NCBI GenBank assembly: GCA_036652035.1
Contig: JAVVWR010000012.1
Span: 1 to 56,245, forward strand
Direction: 5' to 3'
DNA length: 56,245 nucleotides
DNA from: JAEZVV01 sp036652035
GTDB lineage: Bacteria; Pseudomonadota; Gammaproteobacteria; Burkholderiales; Burkholderiaceae_F
Part shown: one piece after another, positions 40,736-49,128 of the stretch
Layout of the letters: the number at the start of each line of letters is the position of its first letter
Position numbering within the stretch: the stretch's first letter is position 1
Position numbers and translations under genes: made by a program
The notes under the pieces: generated by a model
What the model saw: the letters and a program-made list of their open reading frames with translations, nothing else
What the model was told of the DNA's origin: nothing
Databases searched by the model: none

Positions 40736-41914
40736 GTGGCCAGCGATTTTCTCTTTACCTCCGAATCCGTCTCTGAAGGGCACCCCGACAAGGTGGCCGA
40801 CCAGATCTCCGACGCGATCCTCGATGCCATCTTCCAGCAAGACCCGCGCAGCCGCGTGGCGGCCGAGACCCTGACCAACACCGGTCTGGTGGTTCTGGCG
40901 GGCGAGATCACCACCAACGCGCACGTCGATTACATCCAGGTCGCGCGCGACACGATCAAGCGGATCGGCTACGACAACACCGACTACGGCATCGACTACA
41001 AGGGCTGCGCGGTTCTGGTCGCCTACGACAAGCAATCGAACGACATCGCCCAGGGCGTCGACCACGCCAGCGACGATCACCTGAACATGGGCGCGGGCGA
41101 CCAGGGCCTGATGTTCGGCTACGCCTGCGACGAGACCGACACCCTGATGCCGGCGCCGATCTATTACGCGCACCGTCTGGTCGAACGCCAGGCCCAGCTG
41201 CGCCGCGATGGCCGCATGCCCTACCTGCGCCCCGACGCGAAGTCGCAGGTCACCATGCGCTATGTCGACGGCAAACCGCACTCGATCGACACCGTGGTGC
41301 TGTCGAGCCAGCACGCCCCTGAGATGAGCGACGGCGCCAAGATGAAGCCGCAGTTTGTCGAGGCCGTGATCGAAGAGATCATCAAGCCCGTGCTTCCCAC
41401 CGAGTGGCTCAAGGACACCAAGTACCTGGTCAACCCGACCGGCCGCTTTGTCGTCGGCGGCCCGCAGGGCGACTGCGGCCTGACCGGCCGCAAGATCATC
41501 GTCGACACCTACGGCGGCGCCTGCCCGCACGGCGGTGGCGCGTTCTCCGGCAAGGACCCGAGCAAGGTTGATCGCTCGGCCGCTTACGCCGCGCGCTACG
41601 TCGCCAAGAACGTGGTTGCCGCCGGCCTGGCCAAGCAGTGCCAGATCCAGGTCGCCTACGCGATCGGCGTGGCCCACCCCATGAACGTGACCGTCTACAC
41701 CGAAGGCACGGGCGTGATCCCCGACGACAAGATCGCCGAGCTGGTGCGCGCGCATTTCGACCTGCGTCCGAAGGGCATCATCCAGATGCTCGACCTGCTG
41801 CGCCCGATCTACGAGAAGACCGCTGCTTACGGCCACTTTGGCCGCAACGAGCCGGAATTCACCTGGGAACGTACGGACAAGGCTGCCGAGCTACGCGCGG
41901 CAGCCGGCCTGTAA
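40736..41914 (+). CDS. metK: S-adenosylmethionine synthetase
   Basis: A 392-residue, full-length MetK making SAM from methionine and ATP. Seen: FLFTSESVSEGHPDKVADQ (start), GAGDQGLMFGYA (about 118-129) with the ATP-binding loop, and the Gly-rich GGGAFSGKDPSKVDRSAAY. The GTG at 40736 gives the canonical MASDFLFTSE start, eight bases after GGAG; an in-frame GTG at 40727 overlaps that site. A structured leader precedes it and a terminator follows the assembly gap. The last 15 codons are duplicated beyond the N run by an assembly artefact. Confidence 0.97.
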   Translation: MASDFLFTSESVSEGHPDKVADQISDAILDAIFQQDPRSRVAAETLTNTGLVVLAGEITTNAHVDYIQVARDTIKRIGYDNTDYGIDYKGCAVLVAYDKQSNDIAQGVDHASDDHLNMGAGDQGLMFGYACDETDTLMPAPIYYAHRLVERQAQLRRDGRMPYLRPDAKSQVTMRYVDGKPHSIDTVVLSSQHAPEMSDGAKMKPQFVEAVIEEIIKPVLPTEWLKDTKYLVNPTGRFVVGGPQGDCGLTGRKIIVDTYGGACPHGGGAFSGKDPSKVDRSAAYAARYVAKNVVAAGLAKQCQIQVAYAIGVAHPMNVTVYTEGTGVIPDDKIAELVRAHFDLRPKGIIQMLDLLRPIYEKTAAYGHFGRNEPEFTWERTDKAAELRAAAGL

Positions 41915-42069
41915 GGCCNNNNNNNNNNNNNNNNNNNNNNNNNNNNNNNNNNNNNNNNNNNNNNNNNNNNNNNNNNNNNNNNNNNNNNNNNNNNNNNNNN
42001 NNNNNNNNNNNNNNNNNNAACGTACGGACAAGGCTGCCGAGCTACGCGCGGCAGCCGGCCTGTAAGGCC
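41868..42069. other. Scaffold gap flanked by an identical 51-base duplication
   Basis: Bases 41868-41918 (end of metK) and 42019-42069 are identical and border 100 N. This is a contig-overlap artefact; metK is complete on the left side. The intergenic region from 41915 to 42296 otherwise holds the metK terminator and no gene. Confidence 0.92.
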
Positions 42070-42090
42070 GCCGCAGCGCCCAAGAAAGCC

Positions 42091-42119
42091 AAGCACGCCG
42101 GCCTTGCGCCGGCGTGCTT
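42091..42119 (+). terminator. Intrinsic terminator after metK
   Basis: A perfect 12-bp stem (AAGCACGCCGGC 42091-42102 with 42108-42119) and a five-base loop are followed by GTTTGTG. With the gap artefact removed it lies about 30 bases after the metK stop. Confidence 0.8.
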
Positions 42120-42296
42120 GTTTGTGGGGCCGCCGCAACAGCGCGGCGAGCGCGATCACACCAACACCGGACCTGCGCTGACCGCGGTCAATCGAGTGCA
42201 GCGAGCCACCGCCAGGCCGAGGGTCGCGTGATACGGTCGGCGCCACCGCGCGGCACCCGCCCGCGTTCTCCGCACACTCCGACCACGGATGCAACC

Positions 42297-42755
42297 ATGA
42301 AGCCTTCGAAGACGATTCTCGCGATCCCGTTCACTCTGAGCCTGGCGCTTGCGTTCGGCACGGCCAACGCCACGCCGCCCACCGCGCAAGCCTTGCCGCC
42401 TGGCCATCCGCCCATCACCGCAACGCCGGCCAAGATCGACCTGACCGGCATTCAGAAAGCCAAGGGCGGCAAAACCATTCAGGAGGTGGTGGCGGCTGGC
42501 TCGGCGCTCAACGGCAAGAAGGTCGTGGTGCGCGGCCGCGTGGTCAAGGTCAACACCGGCATCATGGGCAAGAACTGGCTGCACATTGCCGACGGCAGCA
42601 GCGGCGGCAATGCCGATCTGACGGTCACCACGAATGCCAACGCCAAGCTCGGCGATCTGGTGGTCGCCACCGGCACGATCGCTACCAACAAGGATTTCGG
42701 CGGCGGCTACCACTACGCCGTCATCATGGAGAACGCCGCGCTCAAGGCCGAATAG
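42297..42755 (+). CDS. Exported OB-fold (NrfJ-like) protein
   Basis: A 152-residue exported protein. The signal peptide ends FGTANA (about 25). A Pro/Ala-rich stretch with GHPPI follows, then an OB-fold-like domain (about 65-150): VVVRGRVVKVNTGIMGKNWL and DLVVATGTI, the pattern seen in NrfJ-related small periplasmic proteins. The start ATG 42297 has no strong Shine-Dalgarno. It stands alone between metK and trpS. NrfJ-like proteins are linked to cytochrome maturation or nitrite stress in some bacteria; its role here is not known. Confidence 0.75.
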   Translation: MKPSKTILAIPFTLSLALAFGTANATPPTAQALPPGHPPITATPAKIDLTGIQKAKGGKTIQEVVAAGSALNGKKVVVRGRVVKVNTGIMGKNWLHIADGSSGGNADLTVTTNANAKLGDLVVATGTIATNKDFGGGYHYAVIMENAALKAE

Positions 42756-42763
42756 GCTTCGAT

Positions 42764-42791
42764 CGGGGCGGCTGGGTCCGAAGCCGCCCCG
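42764..42791 (+). terminator. GC-rich hairpin after the NrfJ-like gene
   Basis: CGGGGCGGCT (42764-42773) pairs with AGCCGCCCCG (42782-42791) around eight bases. There is no T tract, so termination strength is uncertain. Confidence 0.45.
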
Positions 42792-42885
42792 GTGCGCAGC
42801 TCCGGGCTTGCACCAGCAGCGCAGGCAGGGGCAGGCACGAGGCTCTAGACTTCGAACCTCGCCGTCACTTTAGCCGCGCCCCACC

Positions 42886-44184
42886 ATGTCCCTGCGAGTC
42901 CTCACCGGCATTACCACCACCGGCACCCTGCACCTTGGCAACTACGTCGGCGCCCTGCGCCCGGCGATCGCCGCCAGCCGCGAAGCGGGCGTGGAGAGCT
43001 TCTTCTTCATGGCCGACTACCACGCGCTGATCAAGTGCGACCAGCCCGACCGGATCGAGCGCTCGCGCCTGCAGATCGCCGCCACCTGGCTGGCTGCCGG
43101 CCTCGATGCCGAACGCGTGGTGTTTTACCGTCAGAGCGACATCCCCGAGATTCCCGAGCTGACCTGGCTCTTGACCTGCGTCACCTCCAAAGGCCAGATG
43201 AACCGCGCCCACGCCTACAAAGGCGCGGTTGACGCCAACCTGGCCGCGGGCGAAGACCCCGATGCCGGCATCTCGATGGGCTTGTACTGCTACCCGATCC
43301 TGATGGCGGCCGACATCCTGATGTTCAACGCCCACCGGGTTCCCGTCGGCAAGGACCAGATCCAGCACATCGAGATGGCGCGCGACGTGGCGCTGCGCTT
43401 TAACCACTTGTTCGGCCAGGGGCGCGAGTTTTTCGTCCTGCCCGAAGCGGCGACCGACACCGAGATGGAACTGTTGCCCGGACTCGACGGCCGCAAGATG
43501 AGCAAGAGCTACGACAACGTGGTCCCGCTGTTTGAGGGCGGCTCAAAAGCGCTCAAGGAAGCGATCGCGCGCATCGTCACCGACTCACGCCTGCCGGGCG
43601 AACCCAAGGAACCCGAGGGCACGGCACTGGTCGCGATCTACGACGCCTTTGCCACACCGGCGCAGCGCGCCGAGTTCCGCGCTGAATTGCGCGCGGGCCT
43701 GGCCTGGGGCGAGGCCAAGCAGCGCCTCTTCGATCGGATCGAGGCCGAGATCGGCCCGATGCGCGAGCGCTACGACGCCTTGATGGCCAAGCCCGAAGCG
43801 ATCGAAGCGATCCTGCAACAAGGCGCGGCCAAGGCACGCACGCTCGCCGCGCCGCTGCTCGCCGAACTGCGCGAAGCCGTTGGCCTGCGCCGCTTCCAGC
43901 CGCTCGCCGCTGCCACCGCACCGGCGGCGGAAACCAAGCTCGCACGGCCCGTGTTCAAGCAATACCGCGAGGCCGATGGCCAGTTCTACTTCAAACTCTC
44001 AGCGCACGACGGCCGCGTGCTGCTGCAAAGCCAGGCCTTCGCGTCCGGCCGCGACGCCGGCCAATGGGTCGCCCGCTTCAAGAAGGAAGGCGCCAGCGCG
44101 CTTGCCAATGCCCCGGTGACCTGCGGCGCCGACGCAAGCGAGACCGAGATCGAACAGGCACTGCGCACGCTCGCCGCCGAATAA
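42886..44184 (+). CDS. trpS: Tryptophanyl-tRNA synthetase with C-terminal YegP-like domain
   Basis: A 432-residue class I synthetase charging tRNA-Trp. The HIGH-type motif is TGTLHLGNYVGAL (about 11-23) and KMSKS lies in GLDGRKMSKSYDNV (about 202-215). Bacterial TrpS is usually near 330-350 residues; here about 80 residues are added. The tail (about 353-395) contains FKQYREADGQFYFKLSAHDG and LLQSQAFASGRDA, the pattern of the YegP/DUF1508 module. The role of the tail is unknown. No clear Shine-Dalgarno precedes the ATG at 42886; a TAGACT -10-like box lies near 42845. Confidence 0.95.
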   Translation: MSLRVLTGITTTGTLHLGNYVGALRPAIAASREAGVESFFFMADYHALIKCDQPDRIERSRLQIAATWLAAGLDAERVVFYRQSDIPEIPELTWLLTCVTSKGQMNRAHAYKGAVDANLAAGEDPDAGISMGLYCYPILMAADILMFNAHRVPVGKDQIQHIEMARDVALRFNHLFGQGREFFVLPEAATDTEMELLPGLDGRKMSKSYDNVVPLFEGGSKALKEAIARIVTDSRLPGEPKEPEGTALVAIYDAFATPAQRAEFRAELRAGLAWGEAKQRLFDRIEAEIGPMRERYDALMAKPEAIEAILQQGAAKARTLAAPLLAELREAVGLRRFQPLAAATAPAAETKLARPVFKQYREADGQFYFKLSAHDGRVLLQSQAFASGRDAGQWVARFKKEGASALANAPVTCGADASETEIEQALRTLAAE

Positions 44185-44287
44185 GTCCCTCGAGCCGGGG
44201 CTTGCCCTCATCAAGCGTGCCCCTGGTGCGCCGATCACAGGGCATGCCTCTCGCTCGCATCTACCCCCCCTGGGTCCGCCGCACTGC

Positions 44288-45511
44288 ATGTTCAAGCGCA
44301 TCAGCATTGACGATTTACAGCTTGGAATGCACGTCGCCGGCTTCGGCAGCTACGAACCCGGCCACCCGTTTGCCGGGCGCGCCCAGACCGTGACGGATCA
44401 GGAAGTGCTCGAGCACATCCAGGCGAGCGGCGAGCGTGAAATCTGGATCGACACCGACCTCGGGATCGACGCCCCGGGCACGGCACTCAACGAAGTCCAG
44501 GCCGGCGTCGATCGCCAGCTGGCGGCGGCGGCCGACTCGCCCGCGCGCGAGCGCACCGAGATGGCGGTCGAGCTTGAGCAGGCGGTCGACCTGCTGCGCA
44601 GTGCGCGCGCCAACGTCGAACGCATTTTTCTCAGCGCTCGCCACTACCGCACCCTGGAGATCGGCCTGGCTCAGGTTCTGGTCGCCGAGATCGCCGCGTC
44701 GGTCGAGCGCAACCCGGGTGCCCTGATCAGCCTGGCCCGTCTCAAGGAGCCGGCCGACTACACCCCGCTGCATTCGATTTCGGTATGCGCTCTGATGCTG
44801 GGCCTGGCGCGGCAACTGGAGTTGGATCCGGCGAGCACCTTCGAGGCCGGCCTCGGCGGACTGCTACACGACATCGGCAAGTCCTTTATCGCGCGCGACC
44901 TGCTCGACAAACCGGGCCGGCCGAGCGAGGCGGAGTTCGCCACCCTGCGCTCGCACACAGTTCTCGGTTATGCCTTCCTGGCCGAATCCAGCCAGGTCGG
45001 TCCGATCCCGCTTGAAATCGCCCTGCGTCACCACGAACGAACCGACGGCAGCGGCTATCCGCAAGCGCTTGTGGGCGAGGCGATCGGCCAGTTCGCGCCG
45101 ATGGCGGCGATCTGCGATGTCTACGACGCGATCACGTCCGAGCGCCCCTACCAGGACAGCGGCCAGGCCGCCCACGCGATCCGCATCATGGCCGCCGGCG
45201 CCGGCAAGCAGTTCGACCCGAGGCTCTTCCACGCTTTTGTCAAAACAGTCGGCATTTACCCGGTGGGGTCAATGGTTCGGCTGGCGTCGAGCCGCCTGGC
45301 GGTGGTGATCGAGCAAGGCGAAACCTCGCTGCTGACGCCGCGCGTGCGGGCGTTTTTCTCTTTGACCGATAAGCGCCGCATCGCGCCCGAGCTGATCGAC
45401 CTCGCCGTCCCCGGCTGCGAAGACCGCATCGTGGCTCGCGAAGATGCCGAACGCTGGCGTTTTGGCCGCCTGGAAGAGCTCTGGCTCGGACAACCGGCGC
45501 TCGCCGCCTGA
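44288..45511 (+). CDS. HD-GYP domain cyclic-di-GMP phosphodiesterase with DUF3391
   Basis: A 407-residue signalling enzyme. The N-terminus (about 1-130, MFKRISIDDLQLGMHVAGFG) is a DUF3391 domain typical of this branch. The HD-GYP domain (about 155-330) shows HD in GGLLHDIGKSFIA and the GYP motif in ALRHHERTDGSGYP, with AICDVYDAITSERPY after it; all metal ligands appear intact. It should degrade cyclic di-GMP, affecting motility and biofilm. No membrane helix or sensor domain is present. Confidence 0.93.
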   Translation: MFKRISIDDLQLGMHVAGFGSYEPGHPFAGRAQTVTDQEVLEHIQASGEREIWIDTDLGIDAPGTALNEVQAGVDRQLAAAADSPARERTEMAVELEQAVDLLRSARANVERIFLSARHYRTLEIGLAQVLVAEIAASVERNPGALISLARLKEPADYTPLHSISVCALMLGLARQLELDPASTFEAGLGGLLHDIGKSFIARDLLDKPGRPSEAEFATLRSHTVLGYAFLAESSQVGPIPLEIALRHHERTDGSGYPQALVGEAIGQFAPMAAICDVYDAITSERPYQDSGQAAHAIRIMAAGAGKQFDPRLFHAFVKTVGIYPVGSMVRLASSRLAVVIEQGETSLLTPRVRAFFSLTDKRRIAPELIDLAVPGCEDRIVAREDAERWRFGRLEELWLGQPALAA

Positions 45512-45532
45512 GGCGAGTCGCCGACTCTTACG

Positions 45533-45538
45533 TATAAT
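45533..45538 (+). promoter_or_regulatory. -10 box of the ahcY operon
   Basis: A perfect TATAAT, 22 bases after the HD-GYP stop codon. A start point near 45545 would place the SAH riboswitch right at the 5' end of the transcript. The -35 region is poor. Confidence 0.65.
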
Positions 45539-45548
45539 CCGCATTCGC

Positions 45549-45631
45549 CTCGAGGAGCGTTGCGACGGGTTTCCCCACCCGCCAGGCTCGAGGCAGCGAA
45601 TCGCCTCGGTTCGCTTGCAACGGCGCTCGCA
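45549..45631 (+). promoter_or_regulatory. SAH riboswitch (S-adenosylhomocysteine-sensing) upstream of ahcY
   Basis: The sequence carries the conserved core of the SAH riboswitch: GAGGAGCGTTGCGACGGG, a short loop, CCCGCCAGGCTCGAG, then a hairpin (GCGAA/TTCGC) and AACGGCGCTCGC, which can form the pseudoknot with GAGCG. CTCGA/TCGAG forms the closing stem. Known members sit upstream of ahcY in proteobacteria and turn expression on when SAH accumulates. It ends 28 bases before the ahcY start, so it may act by exposing the AAGGAGGG ribosome site. Confidence 0.93.
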
Positions 45632-45659
45632 AACTTCTTTCATTTAAGGAGGGCGCGAG

Positions 45660-47078
<1,419 letters not shown>

Positions 47079-47092
47079 TCGGTGAAAAATTT

Positions 47093-47117
47093 CGCGCAGA
47101 CGCGCAGCGTCTGCGCG
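47093..47117 (+). other. Perfect hairpin directly after ahcY
   Basis: An 11-bp perfect stem (47093-47103 with 47107-47117) with a three-base loop, no T tract. It may protect the ahcY mRNA end or pause polymerase ahead of the T-tailed terminator downstream. Confidence 0.55.
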
Positions 47118-47142
47118 CGATACCTTGCACTGGATTGATCAG

Positions 47143-47182
47143 CGCGCCGGGCTCCAGGCAAGCGAGCACCCGGCGCGTTTTT
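47143..47182 (+). terminator. Intrinsic terminator between ahcY and the membrane protein gene
   Basis: CGCGCCGGG (47143-47151) pairs with CCCGGCGCG (47169-47177), loop 17 bases, then five T. It should stop at least part of ahcY transcription before metF, so metF may have its own promoter or depend on read-through. Confidence 0.8.
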
Positions 47183-47270
47183 AAAGTTCCGTAGTTCCGT
47201 AGCGCGGGCTCCGCCCGCGGCAGCTCATCGGCAGGCAAAGACCGCGCCACGGTCATTCAAGGAGAAAGGG

Positions 47271-47627
47271 ATGCGGATCTTGCTAGTCTGGATTCTCAAC
47301 GCCGTCGCGCTCTATCTCGTCACCCTGGTGGTGCCGGGCGTGAGCGTCAACGACTACCTCACGGCCTTCGTCGCCGCGATCCTGCTGAGCCTCGTCAACA
47401 CCCTGATCAAACCGATCCTGATCGTGCTCACCCTGCCGGTGACCATCCTGACGCTCGGTCTGTTTCTGTTTGTTCTCAACGCCTTGCTGTTCTGGGGCGT
47501 GAGCAGCCTCTTGCCGGGCTTCCACGTCGCCGGCTTCGGCTCGGCCCTGTTGGGCGTGATCCTGTTCACCTTCTTCGGCTGGCTGCTGTCTTTTCTATTA
47601 CCCAATCGATACGAGCGTCGTGCCTGA
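47271..47627 (+). CDS. Phage holin family / four-helix membrane protein (PF04020-type)
   Basis: A 118-residue protein made of four hydrophobic helices with short loops, including VNTLIKPILIVLTLPVTILT and WGVSSLLPGFHVAGFGSALL, the usual pattern of this small membrane family. Despite the family name there is no phage context. It lies between ahcY and metF, an arrangement common in betaproteobacteria, and its stop overlaps the metF start (TGATG). An AAGGAGAAAGGG ribosome site precedes ATG 47271. Function is unknown. Confidence 0.88.
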   Translation: MRILLVWILNAVALYLVTLVVPGVSVNDYLTAFVAAILLSLVNTLIKPILIVLTLPVTILTLGLFLFVLNALLFWGVSSLLPGFHVAGFGSALLGVILFTFFGWLLSFLLPNRYERRA

Positions 47628-48457
47628 TGCAGACCTATAGCTTCGAATTCTTTCCGCCCAAGACACCCGAAGGCGCCGACAAACTGCGCGCCGTTCGCGC
47701 CCGCCTGGCACAACTGCAACCCGAGTTTTTCTCCTGCACCTTTGGCGCGGGCGGCTCGACCCGCGACGGCACCCTATCGACCGTGATGGAAATCCACGGC
47801 GCGGGGCTGGCGGCCGCACCACACCTCTCGTGCATCGGCTCGACCCGCGCCGAACTCGCCGAACTGATCGCCACCTACCAGGCGGCCGGCATCCGCCGCA
47901 TCGTCGCCCTGCGCGGCGACATGCCCTCGGGCGCGGCGGCGATGGGCGATTTCCGCTACGCCAACGAACTGGTCGAATTCATCCGCGCCCAGACTGGCGA
48001 CTGGTTCCGGATCGAAGTCGCTGCCTACCCCGAGATCCACCCGCAAGCGCGCTCGGCCGCCGACGATCTGGCCAACTTCGTGCGCAAGGTCAATGCCGGC
48101 GCCGATGCCGCGATCACGCAGTATTTCTACAGCGCCGACGCCTACTTCCGCTTTGTCGAAGATGCCGCCGCGCTGGGCTGCACCGTGCCGGTGGTGCCGG
48201 GCATCATGCCGATCACCAACCACACCCAGCTGGCGCGCTTTTCAGACGCCTGCGGCGCCGAGATCCCGCGCTGGATCCGCCGCCGGCTCGAGGGCTTTGG
48301 CGACGACCGCGAAGCGATCCGGTCCTTTGGCACCGACGTCGTCACCAAGCTGTGCGCGCAACTGCTCGCAGGCGGCGCGCCGGGGCTGCACTTCTACACC
48401 ATGAACCAGTCGGAACCGACGCTCGAGATCTGGCGCGGGCTCGGCCTGCCCGGCTGA
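47627..48457 (+). CDS. metF: 5,10-methylenetetrahydrofolate reductase
   Basis: A 276-residue FAD enzyme reducing methylene-THF to methyl-THF for methionine synthesis. Family features: YSFEFFPPKTPEG at the start, the CTFGAGGSTRDGT loop, ALRGDMP, and the late APGLHFYTMNQ. The ATG shares a base with the upstream stop, showing translational coupling to the small membrane protein. It provides methyl groups to the cycle in which metK and ahcY act. A strong bidirectional terminator follows. Confidence 0.96.
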   Translation: MQTYSFEFFPPKTPEGADKLRAVRARLAQLQPEFFSCTFGAGGSTRDGTLSTVMEIHGAGLAAAPHLSCIGSTRAELAELIATYQAAGIRRIVALRGDMPSGAAAMGDFRYANELVEFIRAQTGDWFRIEVAAYPEIHPQARSAADDLANFVRKVNAGADAAITQYFYSADAYFRFVEDAAALGCTVPVVPGIMPITNHTQLARFSDACGAEIPRWIRRRLEGFGDDREAIRSFGTDVVTKLCAQLLAGGAPGLHFYTMNQSEPTLEIWRGLGLPG

Positions 48458-48471
48458 TTTCGGCGCGCAAG

Positions 48472-48501
48472 AAAAAGGGGCGGTCAACCGCCCCTTTTTT
48501 T
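48472..48501. terminator. Bidirectional terminator between metF and the 5-FCL gene
   Basis: A GGGGCGG/CCGCCCC stem with a four-base TCAA loop is flanked by five A on the left and seven T on the right, between convergent genes. Confidence 0.92.
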
Positions 48502-48511
48502 CGGCCTCCGA

Positions 48512-49075
48512 TCAAGTGCGGGACTTCGTCTCACTTGCCTCGGTGAGGATGGCGTCAAGCGGAATGTCGTGCGACTCAGGATCGATACTCTCGAGCCGGC
48601 AGGCCTCGAACGCCACCCCCACCGTCCGCGGCCGTGGCGCCCAACGGGCCAGGGTGCGGTCGTACCAGCCGGCGCCATAGCCAAGCCGGTAGCCGGCGGC
48701 GTCGAAACCCACGCAGGGAATCAATACCGCGTCGGGATTGACGCGGCACGCCTCGGCCGGCACGGCGATGCCGTAAGCGCCCCTCACCATGCTCATGGCG
48801 GGGCTCCAGGCGTGGAACTCCATCGCCCCGTCAACAATGACGGGCAAGGCCGCGCGCCGCCCGGGTGCGCCGGCAAGCCAGGCCGCCAGTACCGGGCGCA
48901 GATCAGGCTCGCCGCGGTAAGGCCAGTAAAAACCGACGCAGCGTGGCGCTTCCTGCGCCAGCCAGCGCGCCACCCGAGCCGCCAGGCCAGCGACCGCCCG
49001 CTCGCGCTCCGGCAAGTTGGCTCGCCGCGCGATGAGGCGGGCACGCACGTCGGCGCGAACACACTTTTGATCCAT
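48512..49075 (-). CDS. 5-formyltetrahydrofolate cyclo-ligase
   Basis: A 187-residue enzyme (YgfA/5-FCL family) that returns 5-formyl-THF to the active folate pool using ATP. Seen: the basic N-terminal KCVRADVRARLIARRANL, a CVGFYWPYRGEPDLRP stretch, and the C-terminal phosphate-binding LGYGAGWYDRTLA. The ATG at 49075 is chosen; another at 49096 is in frame, and the frame stays open far upstream without homology. It is convergent with metF, another folate enzyme, and divergent from slt. Confidence 0.9.
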   Translation of the reverse strand: MDQKCVRADVRARLIARRANLPERERAVAGLAARVARWLAQEAPRCVGFYWPYRGEPDLRPVLAAWLAGAPGRRAALPVIVDGAMEFHAWSPAMSMVRGAYGIAVPAEACRVNPDAVLIPCVGFDAAGYRLGYGAGWYDRTLARWAPRPRTVGVAFEACRLESIDPESHDIPLDAILTEASETKSRT

Positions 49076-49128
49076 TTCCCTCGGCCCTTCAATCATGGAG
49101 CGGGCTGCGGCATGGTCTAATTCCGTGC

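Noticed and set aside
39671..41836. 721-codon leftward frame extending from lpxL across metK
   Set aside because: Only the part below 40549 is the acyltransferase; the rest is antisense to metK.
47271..47627. Prophage holin
   Set aside because: The family name is misleading; no lysis, tail or integrase gene is near, and the ahcY-metF context is a standard chromosomal one.
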